Source: Pannonibacter anstelovis (GTDB taxonomy: Bacteria > Pseudomonadota > Alphaproteobacteria > Rhizobiales > Stappiaceae). Taken from it: a stretch of DNA of 64,000 nt. A program made the translations under genes and the position numbers. The DNA is taken from contig NZ_JBAKBF010000005.1 of NCBI RefSeq assembly GCF_036881715.1, positions 186,001 to 250,000 of the forward strand, given 5' to 3'. Positions 50,375-58,902 of the stretch are shown here, one piece after another. Under the pieces are notes generated by a model. That model was not told where the DNA came from, searched no databases, and worked only from the letters and a program-made list of their open reading frames with translations. Position 1 is the first letter of the stretch, and every line of letters begins with the position of its first letter.

Positions 50375-51183
50375 CCGCTCTGGCTGATCTGAAGCCCCTG
50401 CACTTTCTCTGGCAGGTGAAGGACCGCATAGCGCGTGTGAGCCTCAACCGTCCAGACCGCAAGAACCCGCTGACTTTCGACAGCTATGCGGAGCTGCGCG
50501 ACACCTTCCGCGCCCTTGTCTATGCCGATGATGTGGATGTGGTGGTCTTCGCCTCCAACGGCGGCAATTTCTGCTCGGGCGGGGATGTACATGACATCAT
50601 CGGCCCGCTGGTCGGGCTCGACATGAAGGGCCTGCTTGCTTTCACCCGCATGACTGGTGATCTGGTGAAGGCCATGATCGGCTGCGGCAAGCCCATCATC
50701 GCGGCGGTGGATGGTGTGTGCGTCGGGGCCGGGGCGATCGTCGCCATGGCCAGCGACCTGCGGCTGGCAACGCCGGAGGCCAAGACAGCTTTCCTCTTCA
50801 CCCGCGTTGGCCTTGCGGGCTGCGACATGGGCGCCTGCGCCATGCTGCCGCGGATCATCGGTCAGGGCCGGGCGGCGGAACTGCTTTACACGGGCCGCAC
50901 CATGAGCGCAGCCGAGGGCGAGCGCTGGGGCTTCTTCAATGCCTTGCATGAGGCGGACAAGCTGGAAGAGGAAGCCATGGCGCTGGCCGCAAGGCTCGCC
51001 TCCGGACCGGTCTTTGCCCATGGCATCACCAAGACCCAGCTGAACCAGGAATGGAACATGGGGCTGGAACAGGCCATCGAGGCAGAAGCGCAGGCGCAGG
51101 CCATCTGCATGCAGACGCAGGACTTTGCCCGCGCCTACCATGCCTTCGTTGCCAAGCAGAAACCGGTTTTCGAGGGCAACTGA
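50371..51183 (+). CDS. Enoyl-CoA hydratase/isomerase family protein
   Basis: 270 residues of the crotonase fold. The oxyanion-hole segments are N-G-G-N-F-C-S-G-G-D-V-H and D-G-V-C-V-G-A-G-A-I-V-A-M-A-S-D. Ser replaces Ala before the double Gly, as in several ring-hydrating members. In this operon it is likely to hydrate or hydrolytically open the non-aromatic CoA intermediate. ATGA overlap with the MarR gene; the acyl-CoA dehydrogenase starts 1 base after its stop. Confidence 0.88.
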   Translation: MTALADLKPLHFLWQVKDRIARVSLNRPDRKNPLTFDSYAELRDTFRALVYADDVDVVVFASNGGNFCSGGDVHDIIGPLVGLDMKGLLAFTRMTGDLVKAMIGCGKPIIAAVDGVCVGAGAIVAMASDLRLATPEAKTAFLFTRVGLAGCDMGACAMLPRIIGQGRAAELLYTGRTMSAAEGERWGFFNALHEADKLEEEAMALAARLASGPVFAHGITKTQLNQEWNMGLEQAIEAEAQAQAICMQTQDFARAYHAFVAKQKPVFEGN

Positions 51184-51184
51184 G

Positions 51185-52330
51185 ATGGCTGACCGCTCTT
51201 TCCTCTCCTGGCCCTTCTTCGAGACCCGCCACCGCGAGCTGGCCGAGGCGCTGGATGCATGGTGCGCAGCGCATCTGCATGTGGACCATGCCGACACGGA
51301 CGAGGCCTGCCGCACGCTGGTGCGTGATCTGGGCCAGGCAGGCTGGCTGCGTCATTCGGGGGCTGGCGAGGACGAGACGCTGGATGTGCGCAGCCTCTGC
51401 CTCATCCGCGAAACGCTGGCCCGTCATGATGGCCTGGCCGACTTTGCCTTTGCGATGCAGGGGCTGGGCATGGGAGCCGTCTCCCTGTTCGGCACGGCGG
51501 AGCAGCGCAAGTGGCTGGAGCGCACCCGTGCCGGCACCGCGGTCAGCGCCTTTGCCCTGACGGAGCCGGGCTCCGGTTCGGATGTGGCCAACAGCACCGC
51601 AGCGGCAGAGGCCGTTCCGGGCGGCTTCATCCTGACCGGCGAGAAGACCTACATTTCCAACGGCGGCATCGCTGACCTTTATGTGGTGTTTGCCCGCACT
51701 GGCGAAGCGCCGGGGGCCAAGGGCCTTTCCGCCTTTCTGCTGCCTGCGGATACGCCGGGGCTGGAGATTGTCGAGCGCATCGAGGTGATGGCGCCCCATC
51801 CGCTGGCGCATCTGCGTTTCAACGGTATCCAGCTGCCGGAGACGGCGCTGATCGGCAAGCGCGGGGACGGCTTCAAGATCGCCATGTCGGTGCTGGACGT
51901 GTTCCGCTCCACCGTTGGCGCAGCGGCGCTGGGCTTTGCCCGCCGGGCGCTGGACGAGGCTCTGGCCCGCGTGCGCCAGCGCCAGCTCTTCGGTGCGCCG
52001 CTGTCCGAGCTGCAGATGGTGCAGGGGCATATCGCGGATATGGCGCTGGATGTGGATGCCTCGGCGCTGCTGGTCTACCGCGCCGCCTGGACCAAGGACA
52101 TGGGCGCGCCCCGCGTCAGCCGAGAGGCGGCGATGGCCAAGCTGCATGCGACGGAAGCGGCCCAGCGCGTCATCGACACGGCCCTGCAGCTGCACGGTGG
52201 TGACGGCGTGCGCAAGGGCTTTGCCGTGGAAAGCCTTTACCGCGAGATCCGTGCACTGCGCATCTACGAGGGGGCGAGCGACGTGCAGAAGATCGTCATC
52301 GCCCGCGCCGCGCTGGGCGAGGCGCGCTGA
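51185..52330 (+). CDS. Acyl-CoA dehydrogenase
   Basis: 381 residues. FAD motif A-L-T-E-P-G-S-G-S-D-V-A-N and T-Y-I-S-N-G-G-I-A-D. The C-terminal H-G-G-D-G-V and Y-E-G-A-S-D-V-Q-K-I-V-I-A segment carries the usual catalytic-base Glu region of the superfamily. It probably oxidises an alicyclic or dicarboxyl-CoA intermediate after ring reduction. The start M-A-D-R-S-F is chosen because upstream codons lie inside the hydratase gene. Confidence 0.9.
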   Translation: MADRSFLSWPFFETRHRELAEALDAWCAAHLHVDHADTDEACRTLVRDLGQAGWLRHSGAGEDETLDVRSLCLIRETLARHDGLADFAFAMQGLGMGAVSLFGTAEQRKWLERTRAGTAVSAFALTEPGSGSDVANSTAAAEAVPGGFILTGEKTYISNGGIADLYVVFARTGEAPGAKGLSAFLLPADTPGLEIVERIEVMAPHPLAHLRFNGIQLPETALIGKRGDGFKIAMSVLDVFRSTVGAAALGFARRALDEALARVRQRQLFGAPLSELQMVQGHIADMALDVDASALLVYRAAWTKDMGAPRVSREAAMAKLHATEAAQRVIDTALQLHGGDGVRKGFAVESLYREIRALRIYEGASDVQKIVIARAALGEAR

Positions 52331-52393
52331 GCGAACCGGAATTTGAATGCAATCAGCGGGGCGGATGGCCCCGCAGGAAGACGGGAAGGCCAC

Positions 52394-52828
52394 ATGACAC
52401 AGACAACGGCAGATGCCTCCACCGCCGAAAGCCCGCACGCGTTTCTGAACCCGCGCAACTGGAAGCCCGCCAAGGGCTATTCCAACGGCGTCGCCGCCAG
52501 CGGCCGCATGCTTTTCCTTGGCGGCCTGATCGGCTGGAACGGCCAGCAGGAGTTCGAGGCGAAGGACTTCACCGGTCAGGTGGAGCAGACGCTGAAGAAC
52601 ATTGTCGAGGTGCTGCGCGAGGGCGGGGCCGGGCCGGAGCATCTGGTGCGGATGACCTGGTACGTCACCGACAAGCAGCTCTATCTCGCCAGCCTGCGCG
52701 ATGTGGGCGCCGTCTACCGCAAGGTGCTGGGCAAGCACTTCCCGGCCATGGCGCTGGTGCAGGTGGCCGGTCTCGTGGAAGACGAGGCGCTGGTGGAGAT
52801 CGAGGCAACCGCCGTGGTGCCGGAGTGA
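52394..52828 (+). CDS. RidA-family protein (enamine/imine deaminase type)
   Basis: 144 residues of the YjgF/RidA trimer family: F-L-G-G-L-I-G-W-N, then T-L-K-N-I-V-E-V-L-R-E-G-G-A and V-R-M-T-W-Y-V-T. RidA proteins hydrolyse reactive enamines and imines, and some members deaminate 2-aminomuconate. After the monooxygenase/reductase step the amino group sits on a double bond (an enamine), so this protein could release the ammonia of anthranilate. GGGAAGG lies before the ATG at 52394. A 7-bp hairpin with a 4-nt loop (52827-52844) follows its stop. Confidence 0.85.
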   Translation: MTQTTADASTAESPHAFLNPRNWKPAKGYSNGVAASGRMLFLGGLIGWNGQQEFEAKDFTGQVEQTLKNIVEVLREGGAGPEHLVRMTWYVTDKQLYLASLRDVGAVYRKVLGKHFPAMALVQVAGLVEDEALVEIEATAVVPE

Positions 52829-52962
52829 TCCGCCTGCGCGGATCGTGACATTCGGGAAGACGACGCTCAGGAACAAGACAAGGCGGCTCAAGGGAAAACC
52901 CGCTTCCGCAAAAGGAAGGGCCGCAGGTCCGCGACAGCGGGCAACCATCCAGGGGATTGATA

Positions 52963-54597
52963 ATGACAGCTGTGCTGAAACTGGGTCCGAGTGCCCATGT
53001 GGATACATTCACCCGGGACAACCTGCCGCCCGCGGAGCTGTGGCCGGAGCTGAAGCTTGAGGGCTTCGACTATCCCGACTACCTCAACGCGGGCGTCGAG
53101 CTGACCGACCGCATGGTGGAAAAGGGCTTCGGCGACCATGTGGCGCTGATCGGCAATGGCCGCCAGCGCACCTACAAGGAACTGGCCGACTGGACGAGCC
53201 GCATCGCTCATGCGCTGGTCGAGGATTATGGCGTGAAGCCTGGCAACCGGGTGCTGATCCGCTCGGCCAACAACCCGGCCATGGTGGCCTGCTGGCTGGC
53301 GGCGACCAAGGCCGGCGCCGTGGTGGTCAACACCATGCCGATGCTACGGGCCGGGGAGCTGGCGAAGATTGTCAACAAGGCCGAGATCACGGTTGCCCTT
53401 TGCGACACGCGGCTGATGGACGAGATGGTCGCCTGCGCCAAGGACTCCGCATACCTCAAGACCGTGATCGGCTTCGATGGCACCGCCAATCATGATGCGG
53501 AGCTTGACCGGGCAGCGCTGGGCAAGCCGGTGCGCTTTGAAGCCGTGAAGACGGGCCGTGATGACGTGGCCCTGCTGGGCTTCACCTCGGGCACCACCGG
53601 TGACCCCAAAGCGACCATGCACTTCCACCGGGATATCCTGATCATCGCGGACGGCTATGCCCGCGAGGTTCTGGGCGTGACGCCGGAAGACGTGTTCGTC
53701 GGCTCCCCGCCGCTCGCCTTCACCTTTGGCCTTGGCGGCCTTGCCGTGTTCCCGCTGCGCTTTGGTGCGGCGGCTGCGCTGCTGGAAACCGCCTCGCCGC
53801 CCAACCTCATCGAGATCATCCAGAAGTACCGTGCCACGGTCTGCTTCACGGCACCCACCGCCTACCGGGTGATGCTGAAGGCCATGGACGAGGGGGCGGA
53901 CCTGTCCAGCCTGCGCGCCGCCGTCTCGGCAGGCGAAACGCTGCCGGCGCCGGTCTATGAGGAGTGGAAGGCCAAGACCGGCAAGCCGATGCTGGATGGC
54001 ATCGGTGCCACGGAAATGCTGCATATCTTCATCTCCAACCGCTTCGGTGACAGCCACCCGGCCTGCACGGGCCGTCCGGTCACCGGTTACGAGGCGCGGA
54101 TCGTTGATGATCTGGGCCGCGAGATGCCGCGCGGCGAGGTGGGGCGTCTGGCCGTGCGCGGGCCGACCGGCTGCCGCTATCTCTCCGACAGCCGCCAGAC
54201 CGGATATGTGCATGAAGGCTGGAACATCACCGGCGATGCCTTCTGGCAGGACGAGCAGGGCTATTTCCACTTTGCCGCCCGCAACGACGACATGATCATT
54301 TCCGCCGGTTACAACATCGCCGGGCCGGATGTGGAAGCCGCGCTTCTTGCCCATCCCGACGTACTGGAATGCGCCGTCATCGGCGCGCCGGACGAGGAGC
54401 GCGGGCAGATCGTGGAAGCCCATGTGGTGCTGAGCGCCGGTGTCGAGCCGGACGCTGCCACCATCAAGCGCCTGCAGGACCACGTGAAGGCAACCATCGC
54501 GCCCTACAAATACCCGCGCCGCATCCTCTTCACCGATGCTCTGCCCAAGACGCAGACCGGCAAGATCCAGCGCTTCCGGCTGAAGGAGGCGAGCTGA
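52963..54597 (+). CDS. Benzoate-CoA ligase family protein, probably 2-aminobenzoate-CoA ligase
   Basis: 544 residues of the AMP-forming acyl-CoA synthetase family. P-loop G-F-T-S-G-T-T-G-D-P-K-A, the adenylate-binding G-A-T-E-M-L-H-I-F, hinge A-R-N-D-D-M-I-I-S-A-G-Y-N-I-A-G and catalytic Lys in K-T-Q-T-G-K-I-Q-R-F. The S-P-P-L-A-F-T-F-G-L-G-G and M-L-H-I-F-I-S motifs mark the benzoate/aminobenzoate ligase branch. It activates the substrate at the start of the pathway. AGGGG lies 7 bases before the ATG at 52963. The substrate is inferred from the co-transcribed monooxygenase. Confidence 0.87.
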   Translation: MTAVLKLGPSAHVDTFTRDNLPPAELWPELKLEGFDYPDYLNAGVELTDRMVEKGFGDHVALIGNGRQRTYKELADWTSRIAHALVEDYGVKPGNRVLIRSANNPAMVACWLAATKAGAVVVNTMPMLRAGELAKIVNKAEITVALCDTRLMDEMVACAKDSAYLKTVIGFDGTANHDAELDRAALGKPVRFEAVKTGRDDVALLGFTSGTTGDPKATMHFHRDILIIADGYAREVLGVTPEDVFVGSPPLAFTFGLGGLAVFPLRFGAAAALLETASPPNLIEIIQKYRATVCFTAPTAYRVMLKAMDEGADLSSLRAAVSAGETLPAPVYEEWKAKTGKPMLDGIGATEMLHIFISNRFGDSHPACTGRPVTGYEARIVDDLGREMPRGEVGRLAVRGPTGCRYLSDSRQTGYVHEGWNITGDAFWQDEQGYFHFAARNDDMIISAGYNIAGPDVEAALLAHPDVLECAVIGAPDEERGQIVEAHVVLSAGVEPDAATIKRLQDHVKATIAPYKYPRRILFTDALPKTQTGKIQRFRLKEAS

Positions 54598-54620
54598 AGG
54601 GAAGCGGCTGAGGCCAGCCC

Positions 54621-55523
54621 CTAGGCCGCCGCCAGCCGTCTGAGGGCACGGGTCAGGTGCTCGATGAAGGCCTGTGCGGCAGGGGTGGGCATGCGGTCGC
54701 GGGATTTCAGCAGCATGATCTCGCGGGTGATGACCGGCTCTTCCAGAGGCAGTGCGCGGATGGCAGGCCCGCGCACGGCAGCGCGCGCATAGGCGGGCAG
54801 GACGGCAACGCCTAATCCCGCCTCCACCAGCGCCAGCGCGGTGGTGATCTGCGTCACCTCGAAGCTGATCCGGGGCTCGATCCGCACGCTTTCAAAGCCC
54901 ACTTCCACCAGCAGGCGGATGCCGGAGTCCCGCGTCAGCGTCACCAGCGGCGCTTCGGCAAGGCCGGACCAGACCGCGCTGTCCCTCGCAGCAAAAGCAC
55001 TGTCCTCCCGGCAGAACAGCATCAGGCTATCACGCACCAGCGGCTGGCGCTCGATGTCATCGCCTGCCGGGGGAAACGTGCCGACGGCGCAGTCGGCCCT
55101 GCCGCTGCGCACGGCTTCCAGGATCTGCTCCGTGCCTACATCGGACAGCTGCACGGCAATGCCGGGTGAGGCTGACTGAAAGCTGGCGATCACCTGCGGC
55201 AGCACGAAGCTGGCGAGTAGCGGCGGCGCCGCCACACGCAGCTTGCCGCGCCGCCGGTCGGCCAGCATGTGCAGGCCCTCCACCGCATGTTCCAGATCTT
55301 CCAGCACCTTGGCGGAGGAATGGCGGAACTCTTCGCCCGCTGCCGTCAGCTCCACCCGCCGTGTCGTGCGGTCAAACAGGCGCACCCCAAGGTCAGTCTC
55401 CAGATCCTTGATGGACTGAGACAATGCCGGCTGGGCCGTATTGAGGCGCTTGGCGGCGAGAGAAAAGCTGCCAGCCTCCGCCACAGCGAGAAAGCTCTGG
55501 ATCTGCTTCAGGGTGATTTTCAT
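54621..55523 (-). CDS. LysR-family transcriptional regulator
   Basis: 300 residues. Helix-turn-helix A-V-A-E-A-G-S-F-S-L-A-A-K-R-L-N-T-A-Q-P-A-L-S-Q-S-I, followed by a periplasmic-binding-type effector domain. It converges with the CoA ligase gene and is divergent from the aldehyde dehydrogenase operon. The 171-base gap to that operon contains a 15-bp T-N11-A palindrome. It probably controls the 55695-64000 operon; the effector is unknown. Confidence 0.88.
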   Translation of the reverse strand: MKITLKQIQSFLAVAEAGSFSLAAKRLNTAQPALSQSIKDLETDLGVRLFDRTTRRVELTAAGEEFRHSSAKVLEDLEHAVEGLHMLADRRRGKLRVAAPPLLASFVLPQVIASFQSASPGIAVQLSDVGTEQILEAVRSGRADCAVGTFPPAGDDIERQPLVRDSLMLFCREDSAFAARDSAVWSGLAEAPLVTLTRDSGIRLLVEVGFESVRIEPRISFEVTQITTALALVEAGLGVAVLPAYARAAVRGPAIRALPLEEPVITREIMLLKSRDRMPTPAAQAFIEHLTRALRRLAAA

Positions 55524-55568
55524 GGAGGCACTCCGCCACCGGTCTTATTGATATGAAATTCAGTATGA

Positions 55569-55583
55569 ATTTATCAGATAAAT
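55569..55583. promoter_or_regulatory. Candidate LysR operator
   Basis: ATTTATCAGATAAAT is a perfect palindrome around a central A, with a T-N11-A core, 46 bases upstream of the lysR start and 112 before the aldehyde dehydrogenase start. A direct repeat of TATGAA lies just to its left. Confidence 0.5.
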
Positions 55584-55694
55584 CTCCCTTGTCGATAAGT
55601 TGCCAATAGCCGATCCTGCCTTCAACACGCTTTACCCTTTGGCCTCACGGTCTGTGGGCGAGGGCTAAAGAGCCAAGGAACAGAAGGCCCCATC

Positions 55695-57128
55695 ATGCAC
55701 GATTATCCGGACCTCCAGCTCTACATCGGCGGCGCATGGCGCAAGACCGGCGAGACCCTGCGCGTGATCAATCCGGCAACCGAAGAAGAGACCGGCCGGC
55801 TGCCCGTCGCGGCCACAGCGGATCTGGATGATGCGCTGGAGGCGGCGGCAAAGGGCTTTTCCGTGTGGCGGCGCACCGCGCCGATGGAACGGGCGCGGAT
55901 CATCCGCGCGGCGGCGGCCCTGCTGCGCGAGCGGATCGGGACAATCGCCGCCGATATCACCCGTGAACATGGCAAGCCGCTGCAGCAGGCGCGGCTGGAA
56001 GTGATCCGCGGCGCGGAGTTCTTCGAGTGGGACGCGGGCGAGGCAGAACGGCTCTATGGCCGGGTGATCCCGAGTGAGCCGGGCATTCGCTACATCGTCC
56101 ACCATCAGCCCATCGGCACGGTGGCGGCCTTCTCGCCCTGGAATTTTCCGCTCAGCCAGCCTGCACGCAAGGTGGCGGGGGCGCTCGCTTCCGGGTGCTC
56201 CATCATTCTCAAGGCGGCTGAGGAAACGCCTGCCGGTGCCTGGCACATCGCCCGCGCCTTCCACGATGCGGGCCTGCCAGCGGGCGTGCTGAATCTTGTG
56301 TTTGGCGTTCCGGCACAGATTTCCGAGTATCTCATCCCCAAGCCGCAGGTGCGCCTTGTCGCCTTCACCGGCTCTACGGTGGTGGGCAAGCATCTGACGG
56401 GCATCGCCGCCCGCCACGCCAAGCCGGTGCTGATGGAACTGGGGGGCCATGCGCCGGTGATCATCTGCGAAGATGCGGATGCACAGAAGGCGGGCGTTGT
56501 TTCCGCCATCCGCAAGGCCCGCAATGCCGGTCAGGTCTGCACCTCGCCCACCCGTTTCTTTGCGCATGAAAATGTATTTGGCGCCTATCGCGACGCCTTC
56601 GTTGCCCGCGCCATGGCGGTGAAGGTGGGCAATGGCCTTGCTCCGGAGACGGAAATGGGCCCAACCGCCAATCATCGCCGGGTAGAGGCGATGGAGATGC
56701 TGGTGGCCGATGCGCTGGCCAAGGGGGCAAAGCTCCTGTGCGGCGGAAAGCGGCCCAAGGGGCCGGGCTATTTCTACCCCGTGACAGTCCTGTCGGAGGT
56801 GCCCGATGATGCCCGCGTCATGCAGGAGGAGCCCTTCGGGCCGCTGGCGGTGATCAATCCCGTCCGCTCACTGGATGAGGCGATTGCCCGGGCAAACAGC
56901 GTGCCCTACGGCCTTGCCGCCTATGCCTTCACCAGCTCCGCCGCCAATGTGGACCGCATCACCGACGAGGTGGAGGCGGGCAATGTCTCCATCAACACGC
57001 TGGAAGCCTCGGTGGCCGCAACGCCCTTCGGCGGGGTCAAGGAAAGCGGCTTTGGCCGCGAGGGCGGGGCGGAAGGCATCCTGCATTACACGGTCGTGAA
57101 GACCGTTTCCCACCGCATGGAAATCTGA
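55695..57128 (+). CDS. NAD(P)-dependent aldehyde dehydrogenase
   Basis: 477 residues. Cofactor site F-S-P-W-N-F-P and F-T-G-S-T-V-V-G, catalytic Glu in E-L-G-G-H-A-P (about 248) and Cys in G-Q-V-C-T-S-P (about 281). It is closest in style to succinate-semialdehyde and 2-aminomuconate-semialdehyde type dehydrogenases. With 3-hydroxyanthranilate dioxygenase two genes downstream, the substrate may be the amino-muconate semialdehyde formed by ring opening. This is inference. First gene of a nine-gene rightward operon. Confidence 0.9.
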   Translation: MHDYPDLQLYIGGAWRKTGETLRVINPATEEETGRLPVAATADLDDALEAAAKGFSVWRRTAPMERARIIRAAAALLRERIGTIAADITREHGKPLQQARLEVIRGAEFFEWDAGEAERLYGRVIPSEPGIRYIVHHQPIGTVAAFSPWNFPLSQPARKVAGALASGCSIILKAAEETPAGAWHIARAFHDAGLPAGVLNLVFGVPAQISEYLIPKPQVRLVAFTGSTVVGKHLTGIAARHAKPVLMELGGHAPVIICEDADAQKAGVVSAIRKARNAGQVCTSPTRFFAHENVFGAYRDAFVARAMAVKVGNGLAPETEMGPTANHRRVEAMEMLVADALAKGAKLLCGGKRPKGPGYFYPVTVLSEVPDDARVMQEEPFGPLAVINPVRSLDEAIARANSVPYGLAAYAFTSSAANVDRITDEVEAGNVSINTLEASVAATPFGGVKESGFGREGGAEGILHYTVVKTVSHRMEI

Positions 57129-57187
57129 CGGCCCAGGCTGCCGTCCTGCGCAACTTTGCCCCACAGAGGGCAGCTGCCCGAAAGGCA

Positions 57188-58171
57188 ATGAGAATGAAAT
57201 ACACACGCAAGGACGCCAAGGCGCATGCTTTCGCCACCATGCGCGGCATATGGGCAGCGGCCCTCATGCCTTTCCGGGCGGATCTGTCCATTGATGAGGA
57301 CGGCTTCCGCGCCAACATGAACCACTGGATCGATGACCTTGGCATTGATGGCTTTTTCATCGCCGGCAAGCAGGGAGAGTTCTTCTCCATGCCCGTGGAC
57401 GAGCGCAAGCGCTGCTTTGATCTGGCCGTCGAGGCGGCAGGCGGACGGGCCCAGACGATCATGTCCTGCTCGGACCAGAACATGGATGTGGTGATCGACC
57501 TTGCCCGCCATGCGCAGGCCTGTGGCGCGGACTATATCGTCGTTCACGCGCCCATCCTGCATTTCTTCAAGGCGCAGGACGAGACGCTGCTGCGCTACTA
57601 CGAAACCATCGCCTCGAAGGTGGATATCGGCATCGCCCTCTGGTCCCATCCGGACAGCGGCTATCTGATGAGCCCGGAACTGTGCAACCGGCTGGCGGAT
57701 ATCGAGACGGTGGTGGCGATCAAATATTCCGTGCCGCGCGAGATGTACAAAAAGCTGACAGCGCTCGCCGGAGACCGGATCCTCGTCTCCACCGCCTCGG
57801 AGGAGGAGTGGCTCGACAACATTCTGGAGCTGAACTGGCAGCTCTATCTCTGCTCGTCACCGCCCTATCTGCTGCAGACCGCCGCCGACAGGCGGATGCG
57901 CGCCTACACGGATCTTGCCTTTGCAGGCAAGGCGGAAGAGGCGCGGGCGCTGCGCGATTCCCTTGAGCCGGTCCGCCGGGCGCTCAAGGACACGCGTCCT
58001 GCCGAAAAGCCCCATGCCCACCAGAAATACTGGCAGGACCTGCTGGGCCAGACCGGCGGACGGGTGCGCCCGCCCATGCTGGAGCTGACCGAAGACGAGA
58101 AAGCCCGCACACGGGCAGCATTTGACGCCTGCGGGCTCTGGCTGGATGATGGTGCCCGCAAGGCCCCCTGA
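57188..58171 (+). CDS. Dihydrodipicolinate synthase/N-acetylneuraminate lyase family protein with altered active site
   Basis: 327 residues, a TIM barrel. The Schiff-base Lys is kept in V-A-I-K-Y-S (about residue 179). The normal G-T-T-G-E substrate motif reads G-K-Q-G-E, and the Y-N-x-P segment with the catalytic Tyr reads L-W-S-H-P, so the proton-relay residues of DapA and NanA are missing. It is neither DapA nor NanA; it is probably an aldolase, dehydratase or decarboxylase for an oxo-acid made by this operon. 59 bases after the aldehyde dehydrogenase stop. Confidence 0.82.
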   Translation: MRMKYTRKDAKAHAFATMRGIWAAALMPFRADLSIDEDGFRANMNHWIDDLGIDGFFIAGKQGEFFSMPVDERKRCFDLAVEAAGGRAQTIMSCSDQNMDVVIDLARHAQACGADYIVVHAPILHFFKAQDETLLRYYETIASKVDIGIALWSHPDSGYLMSPELCNRLADIETVVAIKYSVPREMYKKLTALAGDRILVSTASEEEWLDNILELNWQLYLCSSPPYLLQTAADRRMRAYTDLAFAGKAEEARALRDSLEPVRRALKDTRPAEKPHAHQKYWQDLLGQTGGRVRPPMLELTEDEKARTRAAFDACGLWLDDGARKAP

Positions 58172-58231
58172 TCCCGCGCCCCGCTACCCCAGAATGACAA
58201 GAGCGGTCTGAAGACCCTGAGGAGAACGGCA

Positions 58232-58774
58232 ATGGCCAGATTGAAAGCCTTCAATTTCCAGAAGTGGATCGATGAGCACAAGCACCTGCTGAAGCCGCCG
58301 GTCGGCAACCAGATGGTGTTCAAGGACGCGGACCTGATGGTCACGGTCGTCGGCGGGCCGAACAAGCGCACCGACTATCACGATGATCCGGTTGAGGAAT
58401 TCTTCTATCAGCTGAAGGGCGACATGCTGCTGAAGCTCTATGACGGGGAAGAGTTCTACGACGTGCCGATCCGGGAAGGGGACGTGTTCCTGCTGCCGCC
58501 GCATGTGCGCCACTCGCCCCAGCGCCCGCAGGAAGGTTCGATCGGCCTCGTCATCGAGCCGGCCCGCCCGGAAGGCGCGCTGGATGCGGTGGAGTGGTAC
58601 TGTTTCGAGTGCAAGGCGCTGGTGCACCGGGCCGAGGTGGATCTGGAGTCGATCGTTGATGACCTGCCGCCGATCTACAAGGCCTTCTATGCGGATGAGG
58701 CCAAGCGCACCTGCCCGGAATGCGGCACCATCCATCCCGGCAAGGAGCCGCCTGCAGGTTGGGTCAATCTGTAA
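58232..58774 (+). CDS. 3-hydroxyanthranilate 3,4-dioxygenase
   Basis: 180 residues, bacterial HAAO type. Iron ligands H50, E56 and H94 and substrate-binding R46, R98 and E109 are all present. The C-terminal rubredoxin-like iron site has both pairs, C-F-E-C and C-P-E-C, as in the Cupriavidus enzyme (nbaC). It opens 3-hydroxyanthranilate to 2-amino-3-carboxymuconate semialdehyde, which cyclises spontaneously to quinolinate unless removed. GAGGAG precedes the ATG. Its place in an operon with an aldehyde dehydrogenase and an importer suggests catabolism rather than NAD synthesis. Confidence 0.93.
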   Translation: MARLKAFNFQKWIDEHKHLLKPPVGNQMVFKDADLMVTVVGGPNKRTDYHDDPVEEFFYQLKGDMLLKLYDGEEFYDVPIREGDVFLLPPHVRHSPQRPQEGSIGLVIEPARPEGALDAVEWYCFECKALVHRAEVDLESIVDDLPPIYKAFYADEAKRTCPECGTIHPGKEPPAGWVNL

Positions 58775-58775
58775 A

Positions 58776-58793
58776 TGTTTTAGGCTTGAAATA
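58776..58793. promoter_or_regulatory. Second copy of the CAAGCTTG-type operator
   Basis: TGTTTTAGGCTTGAAATA matches the 18-bp palindrome at 46769 at 15 of 18 positions, directly after the dioxygenase stop and 109 bases before the importer's binding-protein gene. It could give the importer a separate promoter under the MarR regulator. Confidence 0.5.
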
Positions 58794-58902
58794 TTTCTGG
58801 ACCCTGTGCAAGCTGGGTCCCGGAAAAAAGATCAAGACTGGAGCTGACCAAAGATGGCAGCATCCGGCTGGCTGCCGCAAGGCGACAACAGAGGGTGAAG
58901 AG

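Noticed and set aside
51026..53008. A 660-codon minus-strand frame across the acyl-CoA dehydrogenase and RidA genes
   Set aside because: Covers several real coupled genes on the other strand and has no recognisable motif.
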